From Sphaerosporella brunnea (taxonomy: Eukaryota; Ascomycota; Pezizomycetes; Pezizales; Pyronemataceae), in the NCBI GenBank assembly GCA_008704415.1, contig VXIS01000155.1:1-64000 (forward strand): a stretch of 64,000 bases of DNA, given 5' to 3'. A program made the position numbers and the translations under genes. Under the pieces are notes generated by a model. It was not told the origin of the DNA and did not search any database. It was given only the letters and a program-made list of their open reading frames with translations. Below, piece after piece: positions 13,243 through 23,603 of this stretch; position 1 is the stretch's first letter; each line of letters begins with the position of its first letter.

Positions 13243-13910
13243 TCAGGCATGATACTTATTTCCGTTCACATTGATGCACCGCTGCATAATCGTCGGGCGC
13301 TTGGCAATCTCGGTATTGATTTCCTCAATCGTGATCTTATCCCACTCCTCCCGTAAAGCCAGCTTCATATCCTTCACAGTTGTAGCGTCTGAATCCTTTT
13401 GTTCATGAGCGCCCAAATGCGTTCGATTGGGTTAAAATCAGGAGAATTGGGTGGCCAATCCAGCTTTCTGACTCCTGCTTTGACTCGCTCCTGCTTTGTG
13501 TGGCCTGAGCCATGTGGGCCGCACCGTTCTCCATAAGAATGAAGTCAGGATATGACGGCAGACGCGCTAAATGTATCGCCAGGGATCAATCCCGCGCCCC
13601 TTCCCCCGCTTAATCTTCACAATCTTATGCTTCTTTCCCCGCCACGCCTGCGTGGTCTTTGGTGGTTTCTCGCCTTTTGCTACCGCTGCGGCTCGGATCT
13701 CACTGGCTTCTCGCAACTCACGACCCCCAGCAACTCCTTCCATTCGTCGGAATTCTTCCACTCGTTGCTGAGTCGAGTCTCTTTGTCCTGATGCTGCTTG
13801 TTGAGTTTGGATACCTCAATTGATGCGGCCTCCCTCTCCTCCTTCGTCTCGGGGTCCCATACGTTGAACGGGCCTTTACAGAGCCACATAATAAGCCCGC
13901 AGCACATCAC
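13243..13910 (-). pseudogene. Tc1/mariner transposase remnant (DDE_3 type)
   Basis: Read on the minus strand, the C-terminal part carries the tell-tale SPDFNPIERIWALMNKRI (around 13410-13470), which includes the third catalytic Asp of DDE transposases. It is followed in another frame by alpha-helical sequence ending INVNGNKYHA and a stop at 13243. Further upstream a different frame reads NEWKNSDEWKELL and KHKIVKIKRGKGRGIDPW. The pieces lie in at least three reading frames with in-frame stops, so the gene is dead. The N-terminal helix-turn-helix DNA-binding part is missing or unrecognisable. Decay is mainly by indels. Confidence 0.75.
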
Positions 13911-14317
13911 TGAGGGCTCTTGTTTTTTTTGTGCCCCTACGCGGGCTTAGGGAAGCTCTGGGAGCTTCCCCATAACCTCCAAGAGCCGGACTGGGTTAGG
14001 GTTTCTGGGCATCCGGATACTTAAAAAATCGTCTAGTAAGCCACTTTCGGACCAGAGCGAGTGATTTCTCATGTACACTTTTCGGTTTTGGGAGATAACG
14101 AGTGATTTCTAGTGAAGCGCAGCCGCATGCTTTCCCTCGTCCACCGCCGCGGGCGCATCAATTCCCCGCGAGCTGATACACGGTTTCTCTTGAAATAGGT
14201 TTAGTTGATCGGCAAGAGAAGTGGACCCCGAGGGCAGGTTACAGGATTCCGCCACCATAGGTATGAAAATTTCTGCCCCCTGTTTATGAATAGTTTCTGA
14301 ATAGTTTAGGTGACCCC

Positions 14318-15208
14318 GTGTGGGCTCCATCTGCCTCGACAATCCAGAGCGCGGTTGACCAGGTTGGCCGCGAACTGAGTGAGGCACCAGAAACGAAAAC
14401 CGCCCTCTACGAGGCGCGTAAGGGGGTTCTTGTAAAAGCGAGAGAGCATGCGCTGGTGCTGGAGCGCTCCCCGAGGACGCCTACCTACATCTATTCCCGC
14501 CCTAATGAACTCGGCGCCCTCTCAATCGGCCGGGTCTGCTACATTCTCCCGAAGGAGCTTGATGCCGCTCGGATCAAGGATCGCCTCTCTTCGGAGTTCG
14601 GCGTCGAAAAGAAGCTTTGTAAACGCGCAATCTTCTTCGCGCTCCCGCTTCTGTGTCGAAAAAACGAAACTACGACCCGATGGCCGAGATGTCCGAAGCG
14701 ATCACCGCACTGTCTACGTTGTCCACGCGGGATCTTGAGGCAAAGTTTGGCAAGGGAGAAGAGATTGATGAAGGCGGAGCACGCACCGGATTTTTCGCAG
14801 TTCTATGTCGGTCCCGGTCCGGCTCTCGTCGACGGACGACGGTGCAAGGAGATAGTCCCGGTTATTGGTGGACGTGTCTTCTCCGAGGAAGTGATCCTCG
14901 ATCGTGGAGATTCGAGCGCTCCGGTGTTTGACGCCCACGGCATCGTGCACGGAATGGTCTCGTCTAAACTCAAGTACGAGGAGGTCGGTTTCATTGTCCT
15001 GATGTCGGACATCACCAAGGCTGCTGCGGAGAAGGGATACGACCCTCGCCATCCAGACAGCAGCTCCAAGAAGGTGATCTCAGTGGATAAGATCACCATC
15101 TACGCACCCCGCAAACAGCACCCGGTGTTGCTCAGCATCAGCCGGCTGGCTGTGTCAGCAAATCGTGTCCCAACAGATGGGCAAGATGGTGTCAGTCTTG
15201 TCCATTGA
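14318..15208 (+). pseudogene. Trypsin-like (PA-clan) peptidase gene remnant
   Basis: An open frame of 296 codons begins with a soluble, charged region and ends with a segment typical of the catalytic-Ser half of chymotrypsin-fold peptidases: RGDSSAPVFDAHGIVHGMVS, where families usually show GDSGxPV. The middle (about 14640-14775) makes protein sense only in another frame, with KKRNYDPMAEMSEAITALS, and the original frame resumes at KAEHAPDFSQFY. That implies two compensating indels, so the continuous frame hides a roughly 45-codon scrambled stretch. No signal peptide and no clear catalytic His or Asp were found. It is most likely a decayed intracellular trypsin-like domain protein. A genuine spliced gene is less likely because no splice borders fit the frame changes. 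Confidence 0.45.
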
Positions 15209-17345
15209 CGGACCTAACCGGTACCGCGACCTGTGGGAGGAGTACCTGCTGTTGTGCAAAAAAAGGGTGGGGGGGGGGGGTCGAATGGGGATTTGCAGAT
15301 GTCGCGCGTCTATGGTCGGCTCTGGTTTTTCACCTGGTCAGCGATTGTTTGTTTCTCCGCTTGGTGTGCGGTACGGAGACCGATAACTAATGATAGAGGG
15401 AAAGCGATAGTATTGCAACAAATGTTGTTGCTCGCTCAACCGTTTTTTTCTCACCCCCTCGCTGCATGAGGATGAGGACATCCATTTATTAAACTCCCAC
15501 TCTTCAGCACTTGTGAAAAAATTATTGAACGGTGAAATTATGGCATCGTTGATGGATCATGTCGGGTCTCCATAAGACTTATTTCTAACTGCGGCGGGCG
15601 TGCAAGCTGCCTCAAAGAAGTAGGATGTAACGGGGTCCGTGCCACCAGATCTCTAGAGTCTACAGGGCTCGAGGATAGGGTTTAGAGGTATACAGGTGCG
15701 GGAACGTGAATTACAGAGATATATTGGTAGCAAAGACTACATTAGAAACCAAAAGAACTTTTAAGACCTCGCTCCTCAGGTGGAGTCGTTGGATAACTTG
15801 GGGAACGTATCGTAGGTGGTGAACAGGACCAGGATGCCAAGCGGACGAGGACCCCACCTTTAGTAGCGCCCCGCCCGCTTGTGCGCACTCTGACTCCTCA
15901 GGCAGTCACCGGCACAGACAGAACAACCCTAAGTTCTATTCTCTTCCTCGGTAATCCATATACTGAGGTCCGTCGCCCCGCTGATCTTGTCGAGCCGGGG
16001 AACCCCTCGTCTTCGGCCTACTATTCTTCGGCCCGGAGGTCGTGTCGGTGATGCCCCTGAAGGCTGTACGTCCTACCGTACCTCGCGGGCCCTCAGAGCC
16101 GCAGCCCTGGAATGCCGGCGAACCTTCGATTGCCAGAACGAGGTACCCGTCCTATGGGTTCGACGAGGCTGGTCGATTGAGATGCCGCACCGATGGATAT
16201 CTAAGTGCCGTCCCCTTCCCAGTCCGATCGGAACGTCTCCCGGAAGCCTACCCTGGTTATGCGGGTCTGCCGCGACCTCAGACTTACATCTCAAGACCGC
16301 GGGTCAAGGTGCAGTCTCTGGCGGCCCGGTTCACCAAATCTCACTCGTCACTCGGTTCTGGTTCTTTCCATGCATGTCCGGGCATACCCGTGACAGATAT
16401 CACCATTCCCAAGCCGCTGCATGGCTCTTTCATGCTGACGACAGACTTCTCTTTTCGCGGCAGTGGTGGCAGTTCCCTCGGGGTTTGGGAAAATCGGTTA
16501 CCGATAGAGCGTTGTTGCGCTTGTGGCACCAACGCTCTTGCCATTAGTACGCTATGATGGGAGGGATGAGTCACGTCAGGCAACGTATGTCGTTGCACAC
16601 GCATGATGGGGTTACTGGTGTTTCACTCGCCGTCATGTTCAGCGGTTGTGAGCGCTTGCAATGGACCGAGAAGCCGGGTGCCAAGGCACGAAAAATCAGG
16701 TTGAAATCCCCATTTGTCAGAACACACAATACTCTACTTTCCCATGGCCTGTCTCACTCCACCGGAAATGCGGGGAACCGGGCTGGGGAAGGTGCCGCCA
16801 CTAGCTATAATAGGTTAGGGAGGCGCTCGTGCCAGCGTGTGGTGCGATGAGGCTTGAGATTGCTGCTGGTGTCGGGCCTTCCGTGCTGTTGCTGTGGTGG
16901 TGGTGGAGGCGGCTGTGGGGTTCGTGTTTGGTGAAATAAAGTGAAAACGGCCGGACATGTAGCCGGTGCGGTGCGGTGGGGTGGTCATACGAGAGTGAGT
17001 AGGGTTAGAGTAGAGTAGAGTAGAGTTGGATAAACCCTGCTGTTGTGTGTGAGTAGTATAGTAACTGGCGAGTGCGGAGATGAAGGACTGGGACTGGGAA
17101 CTAGGGCTGGTGATGGTGGTGGCTGGTGTGGGTACGAGATGATAGCTGTGGCTGGTGGTGTGTTGAAGCGTGTCGCTCGGTCATGCGGGATCACTGGCTG
17201 GCTGGTTATTGTAGAGTACAGTCGGGGAACTGCGCGGTTGCGTTTCTGCGATCGAATAACCCCACCGTCGAGTGTAGAAGTATGAAAAGTAGACGCCATA
17301 TCAGTTCAAACCCCCCTATATTCGAATCCATTTGATAAAAATTTC
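15209..17345. other. Long intergenic stretch
   Basis: About 2.1 kb without a recognisable gene. Two overlapping frames at 15987-16557 (186 and 171 codons, +) are open by chance or are degraded; neither shows a domain. A GTAGA microsatellite (about 17000-17027) and GTGGTG-rich patches (about 16895-16925, 17110-17160) are present. A G run lies at 15272-15280. Confidence 0.5.
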
Positions 17346-17424
17346 CCTATGGCGCAATCGGTAAGAGTTGCCAGCGGTACACCTTGACGACTGCTGTGCC
17401 CCCGGTTCGAGTCCGGCCATGGGA
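17346..17424 (+). tRNA. tRNA-like sequence or tRNA pseudogene
   Basis: A cloverleaf can be drawn. A 7-bp acceptor stem pairs 17346-17352 (CCTATGG) with 17417-17423 (CCATGGG). A 4-bp D stem (GCAA/TTGC) has a loop containing GG. A T arm reads CCGG-TTCGAGT-CCGG. Internal Pol III promoter boxes are near perfect: A box TGGCGCAATCGG (17350) and B box GGTTCGAGTCC (17404). The anticodon arm is abnormal: the GCGGT/ACTGC stem closes an 11-nt loop rather than 7. One T-stem pair is mismatched and only one base links the acceptor and D stems. An anticodon therefore cannot be assigned. It is either a decayed tRNA gene or a tRNA-derived SINE head. Confidence 0.45.
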
Positions 17425-17810
17425 GGTTTCTCCTCTTCGCCCCGCGTGCTCTCTTGGGCCGGGGCGGAAGGTTTTGTTTGCTCCAGGGGCGTCGAGGACG
17501 CCTGTTTTTTTCTAGATACCATTTTGCATTTTCTTTTTGCGGCACCATGGACTGTGAATGATAAGCGTAAGGCCCTAGGTTTTTTGTGTATGTTGACGGT
17601 CACCTACCACAGAACTAGCCCGGGAGCGGGTGACTGAGTGAGATCCATGACCACACTTCGAGTGCGGCCCGATGACCGTCGAATGTATGTGTGAGCCGCC
17701 CTGGACTCGAGCTCTGTCTAATTTGTACTCGTACATAAAAAATCGTCACCGCTGGGTTGCATCACAAGTAGATGGGCGACAGAATTCGCTCTCGGTTCTC
17801 AACAACAACC
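17425..17810. other. Short intergenic stretch
   Basis: No gene seen. It contains T runs at about 17467-17470 and 17504-17510 that could end Pol III transcription of the upstream tRNA-like sequence, and the left flank of the next transposon remnant. I could not define terminal inverted repeats for that element. Confidence 0.4.
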
Positions 17811-18868
17811 ATGCCGATCGTTCAAGCGACAGGAAAGCGAAGAGAGGCGACACTCGACGAGAGGATTGATGCAGTTTCTAAAAGTAAAGAGGGCAAGAGT
17901 TTCGCCCAAATTGAGAAGGAAACTGGGGTGTCCCGATCACAAGGCGCAGAGGATCTACCAGCAGCGGATCACCAAGCGCAAGATTAAACAAGACCTGCGA
18001 ACCGGACCACCAAAAAAGATGTCGGAGAGGGACCTACAGCACGCCAAGAGAGTTGTTGTGCAAAATCCGTCTGCGACTTGCAGAGCAGGTCCAATCCCCA
18101 ATTATACCCCGGGTGCTGGGATGGTACCTACTCGACAAGCGCTGGTACTGCCGCCGTGCCAGGCGAAAGACCTGACTGGGTGCGGCGACGATGAGGGAGT
18201 AGTACCGTTGGTGCCTCAAGCGTAAGAGGTGGAGGAAAGTGGTGTACTGCGATGAGAAGCTTGCGAGTTTGGGTTGTGTTCGCCGTACACGATTAGTCCG
18301 ACGTCCACCCGGTATCGCAAGGGCGTTCCAGCCTCGCTATCTCCAGGCAACTTTCATCTCTGGCCGCTTTTTTGTGCTTGCCGCTGCCGCCATCCCCTTT
18401 GGAGCCCACACTCCTTTAGTTATATTCCGCAAAAAAACTCCGAAGGAGCCGAAACAGTTTGGGTGTTGATTCGACGCAATATTGAGGAACTTGTCAAACC
18501 ATACCTGGCGTCACTCATTTACAGTCTTCCTGGTGGTCCTGAGGACCATCCAACTATTGAGGGTGGTGCCAGGATACATACGTCCAAGCAGACCCAGCAG
18601 GTTTGTGAGGCATACGGTCTCACTCGCCTTGAGTGGCCTCCAAGCTCCCCCTATCGAGAATGTCTGGCCGCTCCTTGACGCCAAGATTGATTCGAAGCTG
18701 AGCAACCCCTCTACTCGCGCCCACACTGAGGAGTTCATAGAGCTGGCGCAGCGGTCGTGGGAGGAGCTTGATTGGGACAAGGTGCACGGTATCATAGATA
18801 GTATGGCTAACCAGGCAAAAGCCGTACTGGAGACGAAGGGAGGACTACAAAGGTTTGAGCGCTTGTAA
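17811..18868 (+). pseudogene. Second Tc1/mariner transposase remnant
   Basis: A transposase split over at least three frames. The N-terminal part starts at ATG 17811 and has a helix-turn-helix region with SFAQIEKETGVSRS. A second frame continues QRIYQQRITKRKIKQDLRTG and GPPKKMSERDL. Further on, the first catalytic Asp motif appears as KVVYCDEKLASLG near 18236-18270. Towards the end PPIENVWPLLDAKI (the equivalent of the usual SPDLNPIENVW motif) leads into a charged helical C-terminus ending QRFERL at 18866. The nearest relatives in type are fungal Tc1-like elements. The gene cannot make a full protein. Its motifs differ from the 13 kb copy, so the two are separate families or subfamilies. Confidence 0.8.
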
Positions 18869-19794
18869 ATAAACCCTCCATCACGTCGCTGGGTGTTTTG
18901 TTTGTTTTTTCCCAGCGTTCTGGCGTTCTGGCGTTGGTGGTCTTCACTATCTCCCCCACCCCGTCCGGGCGGCGGGCATGCTGCATGCTAATGTTCATGG
19001 AGCGGCTTCGAAGACAGGATACGGAGTCCGGTAATGCCTTTGTCTGTGGGCGTTCGAGTGTTTGTCTATAATATGGCATCATCATGAATAGGAACAGCGC
19101 TTGATCTCCAATAGCAACCACAACAACAACAAACGAAATGACGAACTCTCACAACCTTCCGGATTTCATGGCCAGGTGGGCCGGCGAGATCACGCACACT
19201 AGATCACCCGAGTTCTCGGTTTCTTCCAGGAAAAAGCCTTCCATGTGGCTCGAGCATCGACTGGGAACAAGCGAAGACGAAGACTCGGGCGTTCGCAGTC
19301 TAGCTGCACGGTTCTTCCAGCGCCTTCCCCGGAGAACACGTCACATCCGCCACGTTGTTGCCGACGTCGACGTCTCTCTGCCGCCGCCCGTGAGGCTTGT
19401 CGCTGCCAGGGTTAGGTGTGCTGTGGCATCGATGACAAATGACGTAACCGTGATCTCCGCCTAGCCTAGCACTCTCAGCGTTAGCGCCAGAAGATTCCCG
19501 CGTGTTCTCCAGCTCGCAAGCTTGTTCGCGGGGCTGCTGGCGGCTTCAAAACAACCACACCCTACGAACACCTCCTACCCGCTGCTGCGGACTTCCTTCT
19601 ATTTATTCTCTTCCCGCACTGCTACCTCCGCCCGTTTCGACTGCATCTTTAGCTACAGCAAACACCATCACCACCACGAGATCCACGAATTCACGACCAC
19701 ACACGATTTCTACCTTACCCGCTATCCTGACGTATTGATCGAACTCCGCTGTACACTACCTTCGTCTTCTAATCGCTCACGATAACCAGTAATC
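18869..19794. promoter_or_regulatory. HSP104 upstream region with a possible heat-shock element
   Basis: About 0.9 kb upstream of the Hsp104 start. A GAAGATTC sequence at 19490-19497 fits the inverted two-unit heat-shock-factor site GAAnnTTC, about 300 bp before the ATG. A third unit in register is not seen, so the site is weak evidence. The last 200 bp are C/T/A-rich, as in fungal leaders. A 108-codon frame (19138-19464 +) has no recognisable domain and is not called. Confidence 0.35.
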
Positions 19795-22566
19795 ATGGCT
19801 GGAAGCATGCAATTTACCGATAAGGCTCAGAAAGCCCTTTCTGATGCCGTCGACATCGCTCAAGCCTACGCACACCCTCAACTGCTACCCGTGCACCTGG
19901 CGCATTCGCTCCTGAATGGCCCAGTACCGGAGGATGCGACCGGGCGGGAACCGGAGCCTGTTACTGCCTCGCTGTTCCGACAAGTAGTGGAGAAGGCGAA
20001 CGGCGACTACCAGACCCTCGACCGAGCCATCAAAAAAGCACTCGTGCGATTACCATCGCAGGAGCCACCTCCAGAGCAGGTTTCCTTCTCGCCGAGTCTC
20101 CACAAGGTTCTTCGCGAGGCACAGAAGCTACAAAAGACACAACGGGATGCCTACATCGCGCAGGATCACCTTATCAGTGCTCTCGCCCAGGACTCGGGGA
20201 TTCAAAAAATGCTCGCCGAAGCCGGCATCCCGAAGATTTCGTTGCTCGACCAGGCCGTGCAGAGCTTGCGCGGAACCAAGAGGATCGAGTCTCAAAACGA
20301 GGAGACTTCTCAGGGTGAAGCGTTGGCCAAGTACTGCATCGACCTGACCGAGAAAGCTCGCTCGGGAGATTTGGATCCCGTCATCGGCCGAGAACAGGAA
20401 GTCTTGAGAGTGATCCGGATCCTGTCTCGACGTACGAAGAACAACCCCGTGTTGATCGGAGAACCCGGTGTCGGAAAAACTGCAGTCGTCGAATGTCTTG
20501 CCCAGCGGATCGTCAACGCCGATGTTCCCGCCAACTTGATGCAGTGCAGACTGCTCAGCCTGGATGTTGGCTCTTTGGTGGCTGGCAGCAAGTACCGAGG
20601 AGAGTTTGAGGAGCGGATGAAGTCGGTTCTGAAGGAGATTGAGGAGAGCAAGGATATGATCATTCTCTTCGTCGACGAGATGCATCTCCTGATGGGTGCC
20701 GGTAGCACCGGAGAGGGCGGCATGGACTCGGCCAACATGCTCAAGCCAGCCCTGGCACGTGGACAGCTTCACTGTATCGGAGCCACCACCTTGGCCGAGT
20801 ACAGGAAGTACATCGAGAAGGACGCCGCCTTCGAACGTCGATTCCAGCAAATCATCGTCAACGAACCCTCGGTACCCGAAACCATATCCATCCTCCGTGG
20901 CCTCAAGGAGCGTTATGAGGTCCATCACGGTGTCACCATATCGGATGCCGCCATTGTCGCTGCGGCAACCCTCGCCGCCCGCTACCTTACCGCTCGGAAG
21001 CTTCCCGACTCGGCCATCGACCTCATTGATGAAGCAGCTGCCTCGGTTCGTGTCACTCGTGAATCCGCACCTGAGGCCGTCGATACCCTCGAACGCAAGC
21101 ACCGACAGCTCCTGATCGAAATCCACGCCTTGGAGCGTGAGAAGGACGAGGCTTCTCAAGCCCGTCTCGCCGAAGCTAAGAAGGAGGCGGCCAACGTTAT
21201 GGAAGAACTGCAGCCCCTCCGCGAGCGATACGAAGCCGAGAAGAGACGCTCTGCCGACATCCAGGAGGCCAAGAAGAAGCTTGACATGCTGAACGCGAAG
21301 GCTGAGCAAGCTGAGCGTGTCGGTGATCTCGCTACCGCTTCCGACATTAAGTACTACGCCATTCCGGAGCTCAAGAAGTACATCCAGAAGCTCGAAGAGG
21401 AGAAGAAGCAGGCCGATGCCGATGCTGCTAAACACGCTCAGGCTACTGGCGAGACTGCGTTGCTCACGGATCTTGTCGGACCCGACCAGATTAATGAGAT
21501 TGTTGCGCGCTGGACCGGCATTCCCGTCACTCGACTGCGCACCACCGAGAAGGAGAAGCTCCTTCATATGGAGAAGTATCTTAGCCAGCAAGTCGTTGGC
21601 CAGCGCGAAGCCGTCCGTGCTGTTGCGAACGCCATTCGCATGTCTCGCAGTGGACTGTCTAACCCGAACCAACCGATTGCCTCGTTTTTGTTCTGCGGTC
21701 CTTCCGGTACTGGTAAAACTTTGCTCACCAAGACCCTTGCCGAATTCCTGTTCGACGACGCCAAGGCTATGATCCGCTTCGACATGTCCGAGTACATGGA
21801 GAAGCACTCGGTCTCGCGTCTGATCGGTGCTCCACCCGGTTACGTTGGCTACGATGCTGGTGGACAGCTCACCGAGGCGCTGCGTCGTCGCCCGTTCTCG
21901 ATCTTGCTCTTCGACGAAGTCGAGAAGGCTGCCAAGGAAGTCCTCACGGTTCTTCTGCAGCTCATGGACGAGGGCCGCATCACCGACTCTACCGGTCGTA
22001 TCGTCGACGGTAAGAACACGGTGATCATCATGACCTCTAACCTTGGCTCGCAATACATCACCCAGCATGCGAACGCTAAGGACGGCCGTATCGACCCCAC
22101 GACCAAGGAGATGGTGATGAACGCAGTGCGCTCGCACTTCCTCCCCGAATTCTTGAACCGTATCTCAAACGTAGTCATCTTCAACCGTCTGGCAAAGAAG
22201 GAGATCCGCACGATCGTTGAGCTGCGCCTCAAGGAGATCCAGGAGCGTCTTAAGCAGAACAACCGGAACATCACCCTTGAGGTCTCGGATGCCGCCAAGG
22301 ACTACATGGGACTCGAGGGATACTCGCCGCAGTACGGTGCTCGCCCCCTGCAGCGAGTACTCGAGCGTGAGGTCCTCAACAAGCTTGCGGTTCTTCTGCT
22401 TAGAGGCGCCATCAAGGATGGTGAGGTTGCCCGGATCACGCTCGATGAACATGGTCACGTCGTGGTCCTCCCCAATCACAAGGTTGACGAACCGCTCGAT
22501 GAGGATATGGCAGACTTTGAAGAGCTCGATGAGGGGGATATGGATGTCGAGGAGCTGTACGATTGA
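19795..22566 (+). CDS. HSP104: Hsp104/ClpB-family disaggregase
   Basis: Intronless, 923 aa, full length for fungal Hsp104 (about 900-930). Domain order: N-terminal Clp repeat domain (~1-160), first AAA+ module with Walker A GEPGVGKT (222-229) and Walker B FVDEMH (around 294), a middle coiled-coil domain (~410-560, rich in Glu/Lys/Arg), and a second AAA+ module with Walker A GPSGTGKT (635-642) and sensor/C-terminal domains. The acidic C-terminal tail (DMDVEELYD) resembles the Hsp104 tail used for co-chaperone contact. The hexameric ATPase works with Hsp70/Hsp40 to pull proteins out of aggregates after heat stress and is needed for propagation of yeast prions. Walker B has Met where Ile is common. 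The lack of introns fits a heat-induced gene that must be expressed when splicing is impaired. The open frame and the ATG context are unambiguous. Confidence 0.97.
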   Translation: MAGSMQFTDKAQKALSDAVDIAQAYAHPQLLPVHLAHSLLNGPVPEDATGREPEPVTASLFRQVVEKANGDYQTLDRAIKKALVRLPSQEPPPEQVSFSPSLHKVLREAQKLQKTQRDAYIAQDHLISALAQDSGIQKMLAEAGIPKISLLDQAVQSLRGTKRIESQNEETSQGEALAKYCIDLTEKARSGDLDPVIGREQEVLRVIRILSRRTKNNPVLIGEPGVGKTAVVECLAQRIVNADVPANLMQCRLLSLDVGSLVAGSKYRGEFEERMKSVLKEIEESKDMIILFVDEMHLLMGAGSTGEGGMDSANMLKPALARGQLHCIGATTLAEYRKYIEKDAAFERRFQQIIVNEPSVPETISILRGLKERYEVHHGVTISDAAIVAAATLAARYLTARKLPDSAIDLIDEAAASVRVTRESAPEAVDTLERKHRQLLIEIHALEREKDEASQARLAEAKKEAANVMEELQPLRERYEAEKRRSADIQEAKKKLDMLNAKAEQAERVGDLATASDIKYYAIPELKKYIQKLEEEKKQADADAAKHAQATGETALLTDLVGPDQINEIVARWTGIPVTRLRTTEKEKLLHMEKYLSQQVVGQREAVRAVANAIRMSRSGLSNPNQPIASFLFCGPSGTGKTLLTKTLAEFLFDDAKAMIRFDMSEYMEKHSVSRLIGAPPGYVGYDAGGQLTEALRRRPFSILLFDEVEKAAKEVLTVLLQLMDEGRITDSTGRIVDGKNTVIIMTSNLGSQYITQHANAKDGRIDPTTKEMVMNAVRSHFLPEFLNRISNVVIFNRLAKKEIRTIVELRLKEIQERLKQNNRNITLEVSDAAKDYMGLEGYSPQYGARPLQRVLEREVLNKLAVLLLRGAIKDGEVARITLDEHGHVVVLPNHKVDEPLDEDMADFEELDEGDMDVEELYD

Positions 22567-23603
22567 ATACATGGACCCCCTCCGAGAAAGAGATTGAAGA
22601 AAGATGATGGCAGTGCTGAGGCGGTGTAAAAGAGAGGCGTTTTTTTTTTGTTTTTTCGTTTCCTAATTGAGTACTTTCTTTTTTTTTTTCTCCTTCGCTT
22701 CCTATCTTTGTTTGGGCTGGGTTTGGGCTGGGCTGTGATCTTAGGCTTCTTGTATTATTATCGTTTCTGATTGACTCTTTGGGTTCCGTTTCTGGGGCTT
22801 TGGGTCCCTTTTTGGCTTTGAATGATGGCTCCAGAAAAGAAGGGTGTAACCGGTAGAGCGATTGTCAGACAATTCATTGCTGTTTTAAGGACCGGGCTTT
22901 GCATCATGGATCAAAGATGGAGTGCCTCACTGTGAGAGTCTCTTCCTCAACATCAGCAACAAAAATCAACAACTCGCAGTGATCGAATAGCACCTCCTCA
23001 TATACAGTATATAATGAATGGAATGTATACTATGTACTTATATATGTGTGTGTATATATATATATATATCGTCATCATTATCATCATCATCACATCCACG
23101 CACTCACTCACTCACTCATTCACAACTCCGCCCTTTCCCATTTCCCCCTTGTCATCATCACAAATACTCACTCGCAACACATCGATTGACAACCTATGCC
23201 TACACTCCCAACTCATATCCCATTGTCCTCAAAATTTCCCCCTCTTGAAGCACAGCAATCAACAACCACAACTCCGATTCGCCATGCCATCCCTCCTCTT
23301 TCTAAAAGTCCAGCAACAACATCATAACCCAAAAAGCAAAGAGGAAAAATGAAAAATGAAATGAAAAAAAAGCACAACCCATCTCTTTATTTTTGCTGCA
23401 CAACACCACACCTCCCCCACCAGAAAAAGAAGAAAAAAAGGAATCCCGTTAAAGAAGAAGAAAAAGTCAAAGATGTTAAGAAGGGAAAACTACCCGAGTT
23501 AACGAGGGAGAAATAAAGAAATAAAATCCCTTTAATCCCAGCCTCTTCTCTTCCTCCCCAGAAATGATACAGCTCTGCCTGCCTGCTCAACTCTCACAAT
23601 GCA
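22567..23603. other. Convergent intergenic region with microsatellites
   Basis: Lies between the 3' ends of HSP104 (+) and the karyopherin gene (-). It holds T runs, a (TA)n stretch at about 23054-23070, TCATCA repeats at about 23072-23092, and a CACT repeat (about 23099-23118). Both 3' untranslated regions and polyadenylation signals must lie here. No gene was seen. Confidence 0.6.

Larger units (their letters stand above)
12644..14035 (-). mobile_element. Degenerate Tc1/mariner DNA transposon
   Basis: Imperfect terminal inverted repeats bound about 1.39 kb. The left end (from 12646) reads CGATTTTTTTTAAAGTACC and continues with GAAACCCTAACCCAG. The right end, read inward on the minus strand from 14033, gives GACGATTTTTTAAGTATCC and then AGAAACCCTAACCCAG. 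A TA dinucleotide abuts both ends (12644-12645 and 14034-14035), the target duplication of this superfamily. Inside are a decayed minus-strand transposase (13243-13910) and a MITE-like insertion between the transposase end and the left terminus. The repeats contain an AACCCTAACCC stretch that resembles fungal telomere repeat by chance or design. Length without the ~350-bp insertion would be about 1.04 kb, shorter than a full element, so internal deletions are likely. Confidence 0.7.

Noticed and set aside
16042..16557. 171-codon frame (+) overlapped by a 186-codon frame
   Set aside because: Neither has motifs, splice context or a homologous copy in the window; kept only as an intergenic note.
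14318..18868. RIP (repeat-induced C-to-T mutation) as cause of transposon decay
   Set aside because: The remnants are not obviously AT-rich and are broken mainly by indels; dinucleotide indices would be needed to say more.
20128..22137. 669-codon antisense frame inside HSP104
   Set aside because: Mirror of strong codon bias in the sense gene; antisense frames are expected there.
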